From the NCBI GenBank assembly GCA_013398055.1, contig VZRS01007681.1, forward strand, positions 372,001 through 436,000: DNA of 64,000 nt. Direction: 5' to 3'. The stretch comes from Ifrita kowaldi (Eukaryota > Chordata > Aves > Passeriformes > Cinclosomatidae). The translations under genes and the position numbers were made by a program. Shown here one piece after another: positions 1-12,967 of this stretch. The notes under the pieces are model-generated. The model worked only from the letters and a program-made list of their open reading frames with translations, did no database searches and was not told the origin of the DNA. How positions within the stretch are numbered: the first letter of the stretch is position 1; each line of letters begins with the position of its first letter.

Positions 1-2260
1 AACCAGGGAAAGACCTGATTGTCAAAACCCTTCAGAGTCCAAACCCAGCAGTTGCATATACCCAAGGCTCCTGAATCCTCACCCAGCCTCTTTAGCTATG
101 GGCTTAGGCACTGTGCTGCTGGGCTTGGGCTTTTCAAGGACTATTTCATTTTGCCACTGTTTTCTTCAAGGACTTTTCATTATCAGTGTGCCTCTGCAGA
201 AATGGTCACATACTGCAAGAATGCTAAAATGTAGAAAATTTTGTGTGAAACCAAATCCATCAAAGGAAACGACTGCAAGACTCTGTGTACAACACTGCAA
301 ACTTCCGTCATTTCTGAAACTGTTTGCTGCAGAAGCAGCTTCTGTGAAGCTTAGTGCTCCATGTTAAAAATGTTTGGACATATCCAGGATATTATCTAGA
401 CTGCATAACGTGGTAACATTTTATCAGCATTTCAAACATACCATTCTATTATCACTTATCTTTTGCTTATATAGTCTAATATTTGTGTAGTCCATCCTAA
501 TAACTGTGATGCCTCTGTGTTAAAGAAGTTAGCTTCAACAGAAAAATCTTAAGCAAGTGTTGGAAAAACCTTTAAAAAAAATCTCTGCATATTCACTCTC
601 CAGCAAATAACAGCTGGTTTTTTTTTCTTCAAAAAGCAATTTATGGAAATGTATGTTTTATTGGAAAAAAAATTAAATACTGCAAGCATACATTGTCCAA
701 TGTAAACAATAATATTTGCCCATAGTATTGTATTGACATATTTACACTTGGGGGGTGGGAAGGGTAGGGTGTGTTGATTTTTTTTAAACTAATAGCCAAA
801 ATGCCCTGTGGACTGAAGTCACACATTGCATGTTTAATGTTCTTCTGTTCAGGAATTGATTGTGATACATTGAAACAAGAGTAGTAAAAGAAGTCATATT
901 TTTATAGCTATTTTTTTGGTAATCACAAATTACAATTCCTGTATTAATGAGCTAAACCACATTAAAACTCCTAGGAGATACGTGAAGAGTAGTTTTCTCA
1001 GAGATAAACTGGAGTGCAGGAAACTAATGCCATTCATTCGAGCAAATGGACCATCAGCTGGACCTCCAGTGGGACACAAACAAATCCAAGAAGACCACAA
1101 ATCAATTTACCTTGATTCTGTAGTACAGATGTGTGCTCAAATCTCTGTTTCAATGAATTTCTTAACAAAACTATTGTTATTAATAACAAAATAACAATAC
1201 TATAAATAACAAAAATAATTCAAAGACTTCCACACAACTAAACCTAAGCTCCTAAGCCCTTCACTCATGTAGACAAATATAAATGCTTGGTTATCATTAA
1301 ACATTTACCATGCAAAAATACCATACAAACAAGCAGAAATTACAACTACGAAACATGTTAGAAAATCTGACCACTTCATTTAGATTTCTAATTTCATACC
1401 TAAATATTTAGGTTTAACCAGGAAGAGTTGTAAATTTTGGACAATGCATTTCTAAAAAATTAATAGAATTACTCAGGATTACTGCACCTGAGAAAAAATT
1501 ACAATTCTCCTGAGAACAAACTCTTCCCACAGTTTTGTTACATATAATAGGATAGATTTCATAAGTATTTCTCCTTTTCATTACTACTCAGCTAATTACT
1601 ACTCAGCTTCATTTCAATTACACATGATAGTTTTTATTATCATGTTTGTCTGTTTATGTTTGGCTATAACACTGCCATTTTTCATAGTTTCCATATACTT
1701 GAAAAATGTTTAATAAAATTTTAGCCTGTGAGCATACTTCTAAGAACTCATCATTTCTTCCTAAATTAATTTTACAAGCTTTTGTCAATAGCCTGGAAAC
1801 CTTAAATTTTTTCCTGAAAAACTGACAAAGCCTCTGACAATGGCTGAAATGGAACCTCAGGTTAACAGTTTCTAGTATTTTGGCACAGTATTGCTCACAG
1901 AGAATAAGAAACTGCTGAAGAAGTCAGACTTCACATGTTTTGTCTCAGTTTTCATTCACACTTTATTAATGACTCTTTTTATTCCCATGTAAATAGCAGA
2001 AAGCAGGCTATTCCTTCCACACATTTGTAATGGAGTGTATATATCAAATTGGTCCTGTTAACTTTGATTTCTGAGCCTAAGACAGAAAAACTATTCCAGT
2101 ATTACCAGCCCACATGCTTAATTGTCTTTGAGGGCTGTCATATTAAATGAGCAACACACATACAGTTTAACTAAGTGAACACAAAATCTGCTGTCATGGA
2201 ATGCACAGGTTACCTCTTCTGCATGTTATATTTATTCAGTTGTGATTTTTAGTTCCATTC
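1..2260. other. Unique AT-rich non-coding sequence
   Basis: I recognise no gene or transposon here. The open frames are under 95 codons, overlap one another and show no domain. The only local structure is a perfect 15-base tandem pair at 1580-1609, listed separately. The stretch could be intergenic or intronic. Confidence 0.6.
1580..1609. repeat. 15-bp tandem duplication (2 copies)
   Basis: Two adjacent copies of a unit starting ATTACTACTCAGCT lie at 1580-1594 and 1595-1609 and differ only at the last base. This is typical of replication slippage. I see no function for it. Confidence 0.85.
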
Positions 2261-2420
2261 AGAATCATACAATCATAGAACCATGGAAAAGATGGAAAAG
2301 ACCTCCAAGATCAGCAAGTCTAACCTTTGAACAAACACCACCATGCCAACTAGTCCATGGTACCAAGTGCCACATCCAGTCATTTTCTGAATATTTTCAG
2401 GGATGGTGACTCCACTGCCT
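2261..2420 (-). mobile_element. CR1 LINE 3'-end fragment, old
   Basis: On the plus strand this begins AGAATCATACAATCATAGAA, the reverse complement of the CR1 3' tail (repeated ATTCTATG-like octamers). It continues with diverged versions of the usual CR1 3' UTR phrases: 'gaaaagacctccaagatca', 'agtctaacctttgaac' and 'ggatggtgactccactgcc'. CR1 elements are non-LTR retrotransposons of birds and reptiles, and most copies are 5'-truncated, as this one is. About 160 bases remain, with no coding part. Divergence from the recalled consensus is substantial, so the copy is old. Subfamily is not assigned. Confidence 0.85.
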
Positions 2421-5400
2421 TTGATTTTTAGGTTCAGTTTATATTAATATTGATTTATATAAATTATCAGAATTTAATTCTGATTAAATGAAAAAAAACC
2501 CTTTGGAATTTCCTAGAAAAACTTAATTCAAATCTCACATCATCAAGTTCATGCAGACACCTCTTCCACTTCTCAGAAGCACTAAAGGTGCTTAGCATCA
2601 CAAAGCTATCTTGGGTTTAGTCTTCAAACCAAGATCTGCACCATGCCGTGGGCAATATGAAACGGCACTTGCACCAAGTGAGCTGTGTGTGGAGTCTGGA
2701 ATGTTAAACAGCCACAGTGAGAGCTGCACACGTGCAGCTCTGGAAGGCACGCTGAAAGCTGTACTCAGAGCAACAGTGAAACTCCAGGCTAGACTGCAGG
2801 GCAAAATATCAGCTATAAAAGTGGCAAGGGGTTTTTTTGATTCAGTCTCTGGGTCAGCCCAAAATTATTAGGTTTATCCCTCAGAGCACTAACTAAACAG
2901 AGATCATAAACTGTAGGATCTGAACTTTCCTACCTGAGCTGAATGTTTACTTTTAAGATAGTACTTGCAACAAAGCTCCCCTGGAAATGAAGTAATATAA
3001 AAGGGAGAGCACAATGCCTCTTTTTGAGCATCCATCTCTCAATCTTCTTTAAACCATGAAAGGCAACCATGGCTTTTTTGTTTATCCATTTTATATTTGA
3101 CAAGTCAACTTCAAAATATATTCTTCATAAATACGACTTGGGATACTATGGGTCTGATTCAGCTACTACCAAAACCAGTTTCTTTGAGAGTTGCAGGTTA
3201 CCATATTCTACACTGGAAATACATCTGCACAAGTAGATGTAAACATGTATTGATTGAAAAGCCTGGTTGTGCCCTCAGGGTAACATTTTACACTCAACTG
3301 ACTCCTGATATGTGCGCTTAATTTTATGATAAATAATTAATCACTGAAAACTCAGTAGTGGGAAAAGGTATATAGCATTATATAATCCAGTCGTACTTGT
3401 GACCTTAACATGATGACAAATGCAAAGATCTGCTTCTGCTTTAGTTGGCCCTAAAGGGAAAACACCAGTCATTTAATAAACACAGCAAACTATTTTTAAT
3501 CAAACATATTCAGAAAAAAAGAGCTGAGAATGGCCTATTTTATGTGACCTTTAAAATTTTTTACTTTCTAGATGGAGTCAATCTGACATTAGGTTTTATA
3601 ATAGAAGTCCCATTTATTCCAATTCAAGGAAATGTACAAATAGAAGCCAGCTTCTGCTGATCAAAAAGAACAGCACAACAAAACAGCAATATGACAGGTT
3701 AAACCTGAAAGCATTCATATAACTACTTTGCTGAAGCAATATTTAGGCAAGACTTGAAAGGGTCACATTTAACCAGGAAGCAATATTTATTTACCATATA
3801 TAAATTCTGCAATATTTATTTTCTACTGTAAATTGGCCAATGCCATACTGAATATCGACTCTCACACAGAGGGCATGACTTCACTGTCAGAATGTGTGGT
3901 TTTGCTATCCTCATGTGATAAATGTGTGGGACCTGTCTTGACATCTAAACAGAGAGGAGCAGCCACTTTATCTCTACAATGAAAATGACAAAGGATTCAG
4001 GATTCTGAAATAAAAAAAAACAGTGCAAATTCTCACTTGTTTCTGCAGAGGTGGAGGTCTCATTCATCACTTATACTGATGACACTAAGTACCTTATTAG
4101 GCTAAGTTTTTATCTTAAGTGAAGCAAAGTAAAAACAAACAAAAAACATTTCACAGCTGTCAGAAAGACATAAACATGCAATACTAACAGCATGCCTCTG
4201 TGACAGAGTTCAGCTGAAACTCTTCTCCTTAGGTCATAGTACCAAACTGAGTGTGACCACATGGCAAATAATACTGGAACTGTACATGAACATAGAGATT
4301 GAGAGTTTTGGCAGCTTGAAGTGAGGGTCCATTCCCACTTCAACATTATTTCAAGCATCAGCATCACCTGAACTTCAGCTCAAGCTTCTTGATGGGTCAA
4401 GTATCTCCGCTGACAGCATCACTGAACTCAAGCTGAAGACCTCTGAATGTGGAGCTGAGCTAGAAGGGACATTTATTATTTTTCATAATTATTTATATCT
4501 TACAAAGAAGGCAGCTAGGAGATATAGCCAGTTTCTAAGTGGCCCAAAATATTATTTAAGATTTTTCTTACTAGCTGAGCAAGAGGAATTGTTTCTTTTA
4601 TTAATGTGAATATGTACTTTGGCAGCAACAAGAGAAGAGAAATAAGTTATTTCCCATCACTCTTCACCACAGCAGGGATTCCCACTGTGCTAGAAAGGCA
4701 GTTGAACAAGCAATGCGAATCCTAAAAAATATCACTGCTTACAACTTTTCAATCAGATACCTGACTACACTTTCAGAAATTAGTATCAGATTCTGCAGTC
4801 TATGTTCCCTAATTTTAACAGACTTACACAAGCAGTTTTCATCCTTAGTGAATCTGAAACAAGTAAGAAATACCTGACTTACATTTACAAAGAAATATAC
4901 CATAAAATATATCTAAATGCCAAGACAATGCAGGGAGAACCTTAGGAAGTACCAAAGTCTTCACAAAAAATGCATGCCTGATAAAATTAATTCTACAACA
5001 TTTTTGATCATTCAAGTCTCTCAAACCCTGAACCCCTTTTCATCTCCATTTTTAAGGCATAACTTTGGAGACAATTACACTCTACCCTCAGCACACTAGG
5101 TCTTTTCCTCAGAGACAGGCATTTAGGAGAGGGAACAGGGCAGTGCCCTGACTGTACCTTACACTGAAATGGGTGGGACACGATCCAGTCCTCAGACTCC
5201 TGAATCTAACAGTGTAATTCAATCAAAATGAATAAATACAAAGCAGCTACAGTGCTTTCTATGCATTTAGAAACACATAGAAAGTAACAGCGTATCCATC
5301 ATGTGTACAAGCATCGTTGTAAAAATAGGGCATGTGTAACCAACTTCTTTCAATCTCAGTATATTCTGGACTTTCTTTTAAGTTTTTTTTAAGGTAGTAA

Positions 5401-6654
5401 TATTTTTATCTTCCCATCTCTGTGAATGCAAAATGAAATCAGACACTTTTTGATAGTTCATGAAGTACCAAAAGATTAGATGTATACAGAAACTTGAAAG
5501 TTTTCACATTTACAAAAGTTGTACCTGAAACTATTGTTGTAAAACAATTTTTTCCCTAGATGTGTGTGTCATAACATGGCTAAATATTTCAAGTAGCTTC
5601 TCCTGTTTCAGCCAGAACCAGTTTTGGGAAGCAAAGGAAAGTGTGTGTAGAAAAGCAAAAGAAAGTTTTCTCTTGCATGATCCTAATTCCTCCTAAAAGT
5701 ATCACTTCGAGATTTAAGTGAATGGTTCATTAACCACAGTTCTTTTACATGATGCCTTCTCCCCAAGTCACACTGCCACATAGCTGAGCTTCAAACCAAT
5801 TGTCCTAATTATAATATGGCAGTGTAACGATCTCACTGAAAACAACAGAAAAAATGAAGAATATTTCTTCTGGGGAATTTAGGCTGATGTCTTTCTGAAG
5901 CTGCTGAGGTTAATCTTCCAAACATGGAAATAATGTGCAAGGAATTGAAAATTAAAGTAATTACGTTAAACTTTCTGTGGAATAAAAGTTCTGAGATGAA
6001 ACTGGTTCTCAATGCTTTCTTTTAATAGCATGCAATACCTTCCTTTTAAAAAGCCCAAGAAATGTTGCTTTATGAGACACATTGTTTTAATGTTTATAGA
6101 TTTGAGTTGTTAAGATTAGATATAAGCTGTGAATAAGATATGTAAAATTTCATACTGTATTGGAATCTGAATTTTGCTTTTTATAGTAATTTAATTGAAG
6201 AGTTCATAGGTCAATAGTTACAAAAAAACCCCAACACTATCAGTACAATTCAAGGTAGTTGATTAATGCCAATATTGTGTGAAATTTGGAACTGTTCATC
6301 AGTTGAATGCTTAATGCCCTAAACACAAGAAATCCATTTGTTTCTATGAAAATCTTGTAATAGCAAATACAATTAAGTCGCTCATATATATCATAATAAC
6401 ACAGAAACATAAAAATCCAAGAAATAACATCTAAAAGTATATATGTGAGCAAATTATTCTTCCAGAAAGGAATTAGCGATTTGTGGTCTAAATCAATGCT
6501 TCATAGACAAATTATTTTAAAAATTATATGGCTAATTGAACGAAATTATAGAAAACCTTTCTTGTGGGAAATGCAAATGAAGTCTACAGTTAAAATCTTA
6601 CTGCCACTCAAAACCACACAGAACACATCTTTTAGAGTTTTAAAACTCTAAATT
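2421..6654. other. Unique AT-rich non-coding sequence
   Basis: There is no recognisable gene, RNA gene or transposon. Short open frames (up to 86 codons) occur on both strands without domains. Around 3780-3830 the phrase CAATATTTATTT occurs twice, which may be a small local duplication. Confidence 0.55.
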
Positions 6655-6676
6655 AAAAAAAAAAAAAAAGAAAAAA
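6655..6676. repeat. A-rich tract (A15-G-A6)
   Basis: Fifteen A residues, one G and six more A residues. It lies about 115 bases upstream of the longer A tract at 6791. I see no poly(A) signal or pseudogene body that would make it a clear retroposed tail. Confidence 0.9.
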
Positions 6677-6789
6677 GATGCCTGGGCACGTACAAAGAAC
6701 ATACCAGGATCATAATCTTAATAATTTGCCTCAAAAATCACCAGCAGAACTTAAGAATTCAGCTGCCTGGTAAAAAGCAATACACAGAC

Positions 6790-6790
<1 letters not shown>

Positions 6791-6834
<44 letters not shown>
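6791..6834. repeat. Uninterrupted 44-base poly(A) tract
   Basis: The run is pure A for 44 bases, followed by TTTGCACATG. Long pure A tracts in animal genomes are often tails of retroposed sequences, but I found no recognisable pseudogene or SINE body upstream and no matching target-site duplication. Bird CR1 elements do not end in poly(A). Homopolymer length is also prone to assembly error. The length is directly visible; the origin is unknown. Confidence 0.95.
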
Positions 6835-6838
<4 letters not shown>

Positions 6839-8199
6839 CACATGACGGTCTCTCTTCAAAAACACTATGTTTGTTTGGCTTAGTACATAAAACTGCCTAG
6901 AGCTGAATTATTCATATGCTGAATTATTCTATTTTTCTGTGTTCAACAACTGATAAATACATGGCCATCATTGTTAGAAAAAGTGAGAGTATGCTTGTTT
7001 GCACACAAACATGATTTGCTCACAGTCCTGAATACTCAAAATGTCTCTGCAGATAGCCTGTGTGATTAAAAAAGTGAGAGGTTGAGAAAAAAACCAAAAT
7101 AGATACACAGGCAGTATTAGAAAAGAGGAAATATAGTAAGAAAAAACAAGTGTTCTTTCATGGTCTTATTTGGGTTCTTTGATTTTCATCTATTTTCAAA
7201 ACATTAAAATTCACACTTGTGTCTGAAGGCTAAAATTTCTCTGCATTCAATACAGAATCAACTCAGATTTTACATTTTAATGCTATCAGTTTTAACAATG
7301 AAAGGCTGATGAGGGGCCATTGTGCCTAGACTTTTTCCACTGTTTTTTGATAAAATAAATTAATATTACATAATTGATAATTTTAACATGGTTATTTTAT
7401 TATGCTAAGGTATTTTGAAAAAGAAAACTGTTCGAAAAAGAAAACTTAGTGCACAGCAAGCCTAATGTGTATGTACCTCTCACAGAGTTTACTATGATAC
7501 ATTCTCTCAAAGAAAAGTCTACATTTAGTAACTTTTCTTTAACAAGTTAACCTCATTAAACACAATGCCTAATGGGAATAATGGAACAAGACAGATCCCA
7601 TACTGCACTTTCCAGAAGCTGACTCTGGTTCCATACCAGAGCTCTTCCTGACATTGGAGTCACCACAAGTGATCACCTAGGGTCTCTCTTCAGAGATTTG
7701 ATCTGAACATTTCATCATTGCAGTCAGATTTTATGTGGCTACTGAGTCTCGAGTGATCTGTTGTTGAACACTACACAAATAAACATCTTTTGCACAATTA
7801 CTACAACTTCAGTGTATGCTTTCAGTTGGCCATTCATGTTGTAATAGACAATACACACCATTGTTTCTCCAAGGAAAACCTCTGCCCTCTCAAGTATTTT
7901 GATTTACTGTATCAATATGTCTGCTAACTAGATGTTACTGCCAGATCTCCTTCAGAGCAGTATTTAACTCCATCCTGCACTTGGTAACAGGGACAACCTT
8001 CTATGCACTCACTTCTTGCAACCTTGCACTGATCTACTGCCAGGGATTGTCTGTGGGACTGTCTGCAGCCTTTCCCAGTGGATCCATAAGCATGTCAGAA
8101 AAATCAGCTGTGTGTTGCTCCACAGAACTACACGCTGAATCCTGTGTTCTGCAAACCTTACAGGCTTAGGAACCAACAGTGAGCTTTTTTGGGAAATAT
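6835..8199. other. Unique AT-rich non-coding sequence
   Basis: I see nothing recognisable. The longest open frame is 62 codons. The sequence is very AT-rich around 7330-7450 and closer to balanced composition after 7600. Confidence 0.55.
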
Positions 8200-8430
8200 T
8201 CTACCCAGACCACATTGCTGAAGGCTCAGTAATTTAGGTTTATTATTTACAGATTATTTACAAAAGCGAAAGTGACAGAATTCCATCCACTTTCAAGAGC
8301 ACTTCATGCAGCTTTTAACTCCCTGACCCCCAGCTCCAGTCCCAACCCGTCACAAGCACACCAGCAATTAAAGCCCCCTCACACCAGTGTAGTCAGTGCA
8401 GGTCGGTGCTTGTGTTAGCCCTTCCTTGGC
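8200..8430 (-). mobile_element. Possible LTR remnant (endogenous retrovirus)
   Basis: Read on the minus strand, a TATA-like TTAAAAGC (8312-8319) is followed about 70 bases downstream by an AATAAA poly(A) signal (8239-8244). A pyrimidine- and C-rich stretch lies upstream of the TATA-like site (8320-8390). This spacing matches that of the clearer minus-strand LTRs at 18580-19118 and 32617-33049. I could not fix TG/CA ends or a target-site duplication, so the limits are approximate. The call rests on promoter/poly(A) geometry alone. An unrelated AT-rich sequence with chance motifs is a real alternative. Confidence 0.32.
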
Positions 8431-9228
8431 ATCAAAGGCTACGGAAATACTGCAACACTGAGCACAGCACAAAGCAAAAACATCTCTCGTTTCGCACTTC
8501 TTCTGAACCAAATGCATCCACTTTTTGGCTTCTGAGGGGGATTAGTATGCTAACTCCCACACAGCCTTTTTTGCAGTGTCCTGTTTCTGCTTTCCCTGCT
8601 GACACCAAAGTTGTCTCCAAGGTCCAGCTGGAATCAAACTGGCTGAGGAGCAACAGCATAATTCATAATGACAGTCTGGTAGCCAATGGAGAAGAGACAT
8701 GGTGAAGCAAAACTGCGGACTAAGAACTTGAAGTAAACATGTTCTTCTTCTTTGAATTATCCCTACTTTTTAAATTCTTCCTGGAACAAAAGGAAAACTT
8801 TGGAACATTTCCTTTGGGATATTTGATAGTTTTATCTCTGATTCCATTTACATTGCTGTTACCAGAACTTTCTTGTTCCTGTTTCAATGTGTTGCAAATT
8901 AGTGTTGAGATTCCAGCTCACTTTGTATTTTTAAAGGCAGACTCTACTGTTACTAAACATTTCGAAGAAAACGATTTAGTTTCAGCAAGTAGATGAGAAT
9001 TTCCCCCTGATTTCTGTGCTTTCTCATATTCTTGTTCCCCAGAGCATCCCTGCAGTACAATTTCAGTTCCTCTATTCCACATTCTACTTTTTCTATACCC
9101 TGTCCCTGTGCCATACCCTGTTTTTTCTTTTATACACTGCAATGAAGAATATGAATATTATATCAAAAAATATTCATAAAAGATTCTCCAGTTCAGAATA
9201 AGTAATTCTTCCATCTTTTTTTTTTTAG
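8431..9228. other. Non-coding sequence, no feature recognised
   Basis: Overlapping frames of 60-99 codons lie on both strands without domain signatures. No transposon was recognised. The last 20 bases form a polypyrimidine tract, described with the exon candidate that follows. Confidence 0.5.
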
Positions 9229-9259
9229 AATGGCTGTACCCAATGACTGCCATGAAAAG
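9229..9259 (+). other. Candidate micro-exon with start codon
   Basis: A strong splice-acceptor pattern (a run of T residues ending in TAG at 9226-9228) is followed by 31 bases and then by AAG|GTCAGT, a fair donor, at 9260. Within the 31 bases one frame opens with ATG (9230) and reads MAVPNDCHEK up to the donor. One base precedes the ATG, so the piece could be a first coding exon or an untranslated one. I recognise no protein from ten residues. Such acceptor/donor pairs also occur by chance in tens of kilobases of AT-rich DNA, so this is only a candidate. Confidence 0.15.
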
Positions 9260-9849
9260 GTCAGTATTTCAACTACCACATTGTAGCAATATTGCAACTC
9301 CGAGCCAACATTATTATGATTCAGGTGACCCTGCAAAACCTGTGACTCACTTAAAAATATCCTTTGGGTAGTTCATATTTGCATGACTATCAAACTCGCC
9401 TCAGAAACTGGTGGCTAAAATTAGCTATTAAAAAAAAAGAAAATAGTAATAAGTCTGAGATATTTGCAAAATTACTCAACTCCAGGAACTAGGACAGAGA
9501 AAGAAAAGCATTATTTTATGGCCTACAATAAAAACGGAAGAGTTTGCAGGTTTTCAATGATATTCCAATCATCTTCCTTTTCCTAACTCAATCCTAAATT
9601 ATAGAAATCCGTTGTTTCCAGAAGGCTAAATCCTGGAGCCATTTATCCTATGTGCTCCCAGTCCTGCAGATTACATCTCCGTGACTGTGCTGTGACGGAG
9701 ACTGAATAGCAAGAACAGTATTTACGCAACTGCAGAGTGACAGTGGGATGGAGAGGTATTTTCATCATTGCATTTGGCAGCACCAGCTAAGCACTAGGTG
9801 CTTCAAGTGTTTCCAAAGGCCATGGTACAGCTAGTATCCCCGGAAGAGG
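9260..9849. other. Non-coding sequence, no feature recognised
   Basis: Unique AT-rich sequence with no repeat family or RNA gene recognised. Confidence 0.5.
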
Positions 9850-10110
9850 ACAACAGAGAACACAGGGGTGGCAGGAGGGAGGAGAACCAACCCATGTGAA
9901 AACCAACTCGTAATGCACAGAAATGGGCTAGGACTGTGCACAGTTTGGGGAGTGCCATCAGGTGCCCTGGATGACGGCACCTCATGTGTGGCTGACAAGG
10001 ATGGAAAAAGCGGCACTGAAGCACACCCCCGAGCAACAGAAGCGGTGAGTGCCAGGAGCAGCACCGGCCTGCTGCCAGCAGGGCTGCCCTCTTCTGACAT
10101 TGTCTAATGC
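9850..10110 (+). other. GC- and CpG-richer patch with splice-donor consensus
   Basis: Composition departs from the surroundings: the patch is G/C-rich, with about eight CpG dinucleotides counted by eye where neighbouring sequence has almost none. On the plus strand GCG|GTGAGT at 10045-10050 matches the vertebrate splice-donor consensus well. Frames of 75-123 codons are open on both strands, which is expected when GC content rises and is not evidence of coding. No protein domain is seen. It could be a first exon of a non-coding transcript, a regulatory element or the remnant of an unrecognised mobile element. Confidence 0.3.
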
Positions 10111-12967
10111 TGTAATAGAGCCAGGACGTTTGGGTTTGCTCTTTGCTTTTTTCCAGTTGACTAGGTTTGCCCACGTGCCATGATCAAGCATGTAAGCTGA
10201 ACCCTTCATAATGAGAGCCAGGGTGTCTTGAAGTATTTTGTGGGGATGGTGGCAGACCCTCTTATTTATCAGCCCCTCTTATTTCTAATGAGGTGTTGAA
10301 AATAAAATACGAGGAGTTTCTAAGCAACCCCATCCCACAAGACAGATAATGTTTTATCTCCAAATACTTTTCCAGCTGCATAACTGTTGTGTGCCTGTGG
10401 GGTACACATGAGTGTAGCATCACTCTAGTTAGGAAAAGGAGCAGGAGAAGTCATGGTTTTACAGAGCTACAAAAACTATTTGTCTACACAGTTCTTGTCC
10501 TGTGGAGACGCTCTGTAAGCAATGAATACAGGCTGCAGGGAGTTTTCTGAAAGACTGCTGAATGTGGAGTAGCACTTACTCAATTCTCTACCAGGCAGTA
10601 TTCCCTGAAGTACAATTTTGAAATTACTCTGGACAATTTATCACCTGCCCAAATGACCCTGTCACTTGGGGAGCCCATCTGCATGGAACTTGCTTTAATA
10701 GTCCCAGCCCCACAAGCAGCAATAAACAATGACCATTTTTTTTTTTATAAATCAACGTGCCAAATACAGTTTTGTCTCTTCTGATGCCCAGAAAAAAAAA
10801 ATTCATTCCTGGGTCACCCACATGTTTTCTAGACATTAAAATGTCATAGTTTTCACTGCTAAATGAAATTGAAAAAAAAAAAATCCCAACCCACAGTCAC
10901 GATCATTCTGGGAAATCCTTTGTGGTTTGACTGGCTACCATCTGACTTCTATTTCTGAAATAAACACATTAAAAATAAATAAAGAAGTTGTCTTACTTTT
11001 TTAACATGCCTCATGTTAAATATTCAGACTGTGTTCTGCCCAAGTCCTGCACTTATTCTGCTCACTTGTCCTTCTTTACAACATGAGCTGCAGATAAGCT
11101 CATTGTTGAGAAGCAGGAGACATGGATGCTATGGTTCATCCCTGGCTGTCTACTGGCTACCTGGACAAAAAGTGACAGAAGACAGAGGACTCTCCTGGGG
11201 CTGCTACCCTCTTTCTTGTCCACCCACCACATGGAGGTCATACATTTCTTACATATTGTTTCAACAAACAGTGCTCATCCCATGTACACCCCTGGGATTA
11301 TGGAGTGGGAGTAGTCAGTTTCTTAACATGAGAAACAATGATAAATATTATCCACATTAAAAAAACCTGAATAATTAATTTTAAATTTTTTTTCCCCAAG
11401 AACAAAAGAGTTCATTGCACCATGGTAACAATAAAGCAAACATTATCTCTGAAAGTCAAAACAAAACAACTAATAAAGTACATAATTATATTCAAAAGAT
11501 GGAAAAGATTACATAATCACAGGCTAAATCCTCTCTAAATCACAGTCAGGTCTCTCCAACATCTTCCTTTCAAACTTTTTATTTTTCCTTTCAATTGGAG
11601 TTCCTTTTCAACTTCAGTGATTATTGATTCCTCCTTTCCGAAGAAGCACAATTCTAAAATAATTATCTGCTCTTTCAGTATTTCCCTCTCAGCTACAAGC
11701 AGACTGTAATTCCATTAGTGTACTTTCTTTTCTCTTCATTAAAATACAACTGTTGAAATGGGAAAACAGTGCACAATTTGTTTTCTAGTGATGAATATAA
11801 TGTACTAACGTATAAAGGATAGCATCTACCTTAGCTACACTCCTCAACGGTGTTTCACTATCAAATGAATAATTTCTGTGTGTAAAGGCAGCTCCAAACA
11901 ATGCCAGATTCAACACACAATTTCCTGCTCCATCTCTTCTTTGATTTCAAAAAGACCTTTTCTTAAGAATGTAACAGAGTTGTTTTCGGGGATGTACATA
12001 CATTCATGTATCCCAGGGGAATCCTTTTTCCTAAAAGTCAGTAGGAGTTTGGTATTGTCTTCAGTGGATGCAGCATTTCACTTGATTTTCCCTGTCCTCT
12101 TGTGGCTGAATTAAATTAAATGGCAGTCTGTCCCAACCATAAGAGGAGAAAGGTTTGGGGAGCCATGTACTCACGAGGGAGAGACAGCTGTTTGGCAAAG
12201 ACAGCCGAAACACCAGAGCTGTTGTTTATATGGGTTTTAGTTAACTTCAAGTACTAATCCCTGTTTTATCAGATATTGCACATTTTGATTTTATGCCTGA
12301 AACAACAAAAGGATCCATTAATATTTCCTACTACAATATCTGTACATAAAAATGTATGTAAGTTCAAGTTTTGTGTGTCTATACTCCTGGCACTGAGAAC
12401 ATGCATGTCTCTTTGTTCTGAACAAACAGCAATGTTATACCACTCTGTATTAAATGTTCTTGCATTTTTGCTGTCTGTAGCAGTAAAATTTGCCTTGATG
12501 ATGTATGTGCTCTTTTCTGTAATGCGAGTTGGAGATGTATAGATTTTGCATATTTTGAAGTTTACACAGGACTCACATGGACACCAGACTTTACCTAACC
12601 AACTGAGGGACGTCACGTGGGCATTTACTCATCTTTCTCTGATGACCTGTGAGAAAACACTCTGCTTTATATGTTTTGTGGACTCAAACAGTATTTAGCA
12701 GGAAGCTGACAGAAGTCATCACTCTCTGTTAAATCTGTATATATAAATATAAACTCTAGACCAAGTCACCAAGCACTGAAATCCAAGACAGAAAACATGC
12801 ATGATCTGTACAGTCTCCTTGCTATTCCTATTACTTATTCTACACCAACTTTAAAAAAGGTAAAAAACCTGTCCTGCTAAGCAACATCACCTAGACATGG
12901 CTAATCCTGGCTTAGGATTCAGAAAAAATACCATGCAGTGTAACGCATATGATGAAAACCCAGGGTG
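10111..12967. other. Unique non-coding sequence
   Basis: No gene or repeat family recognised. Frames up to 115 codons (11013-11360 plus; 12269-12616 minus) lack domain signatures, and overlapping frames on the same or the opposite strand are open over much of their length. Confidence 0.5.

Noticed and set aside
9803..10209. Stacked open frames on both strands (75-123 codons)
   Set aside because: Several frames are open at once over the GC-rich patch. This is a composition effect and no frame shows a domain.
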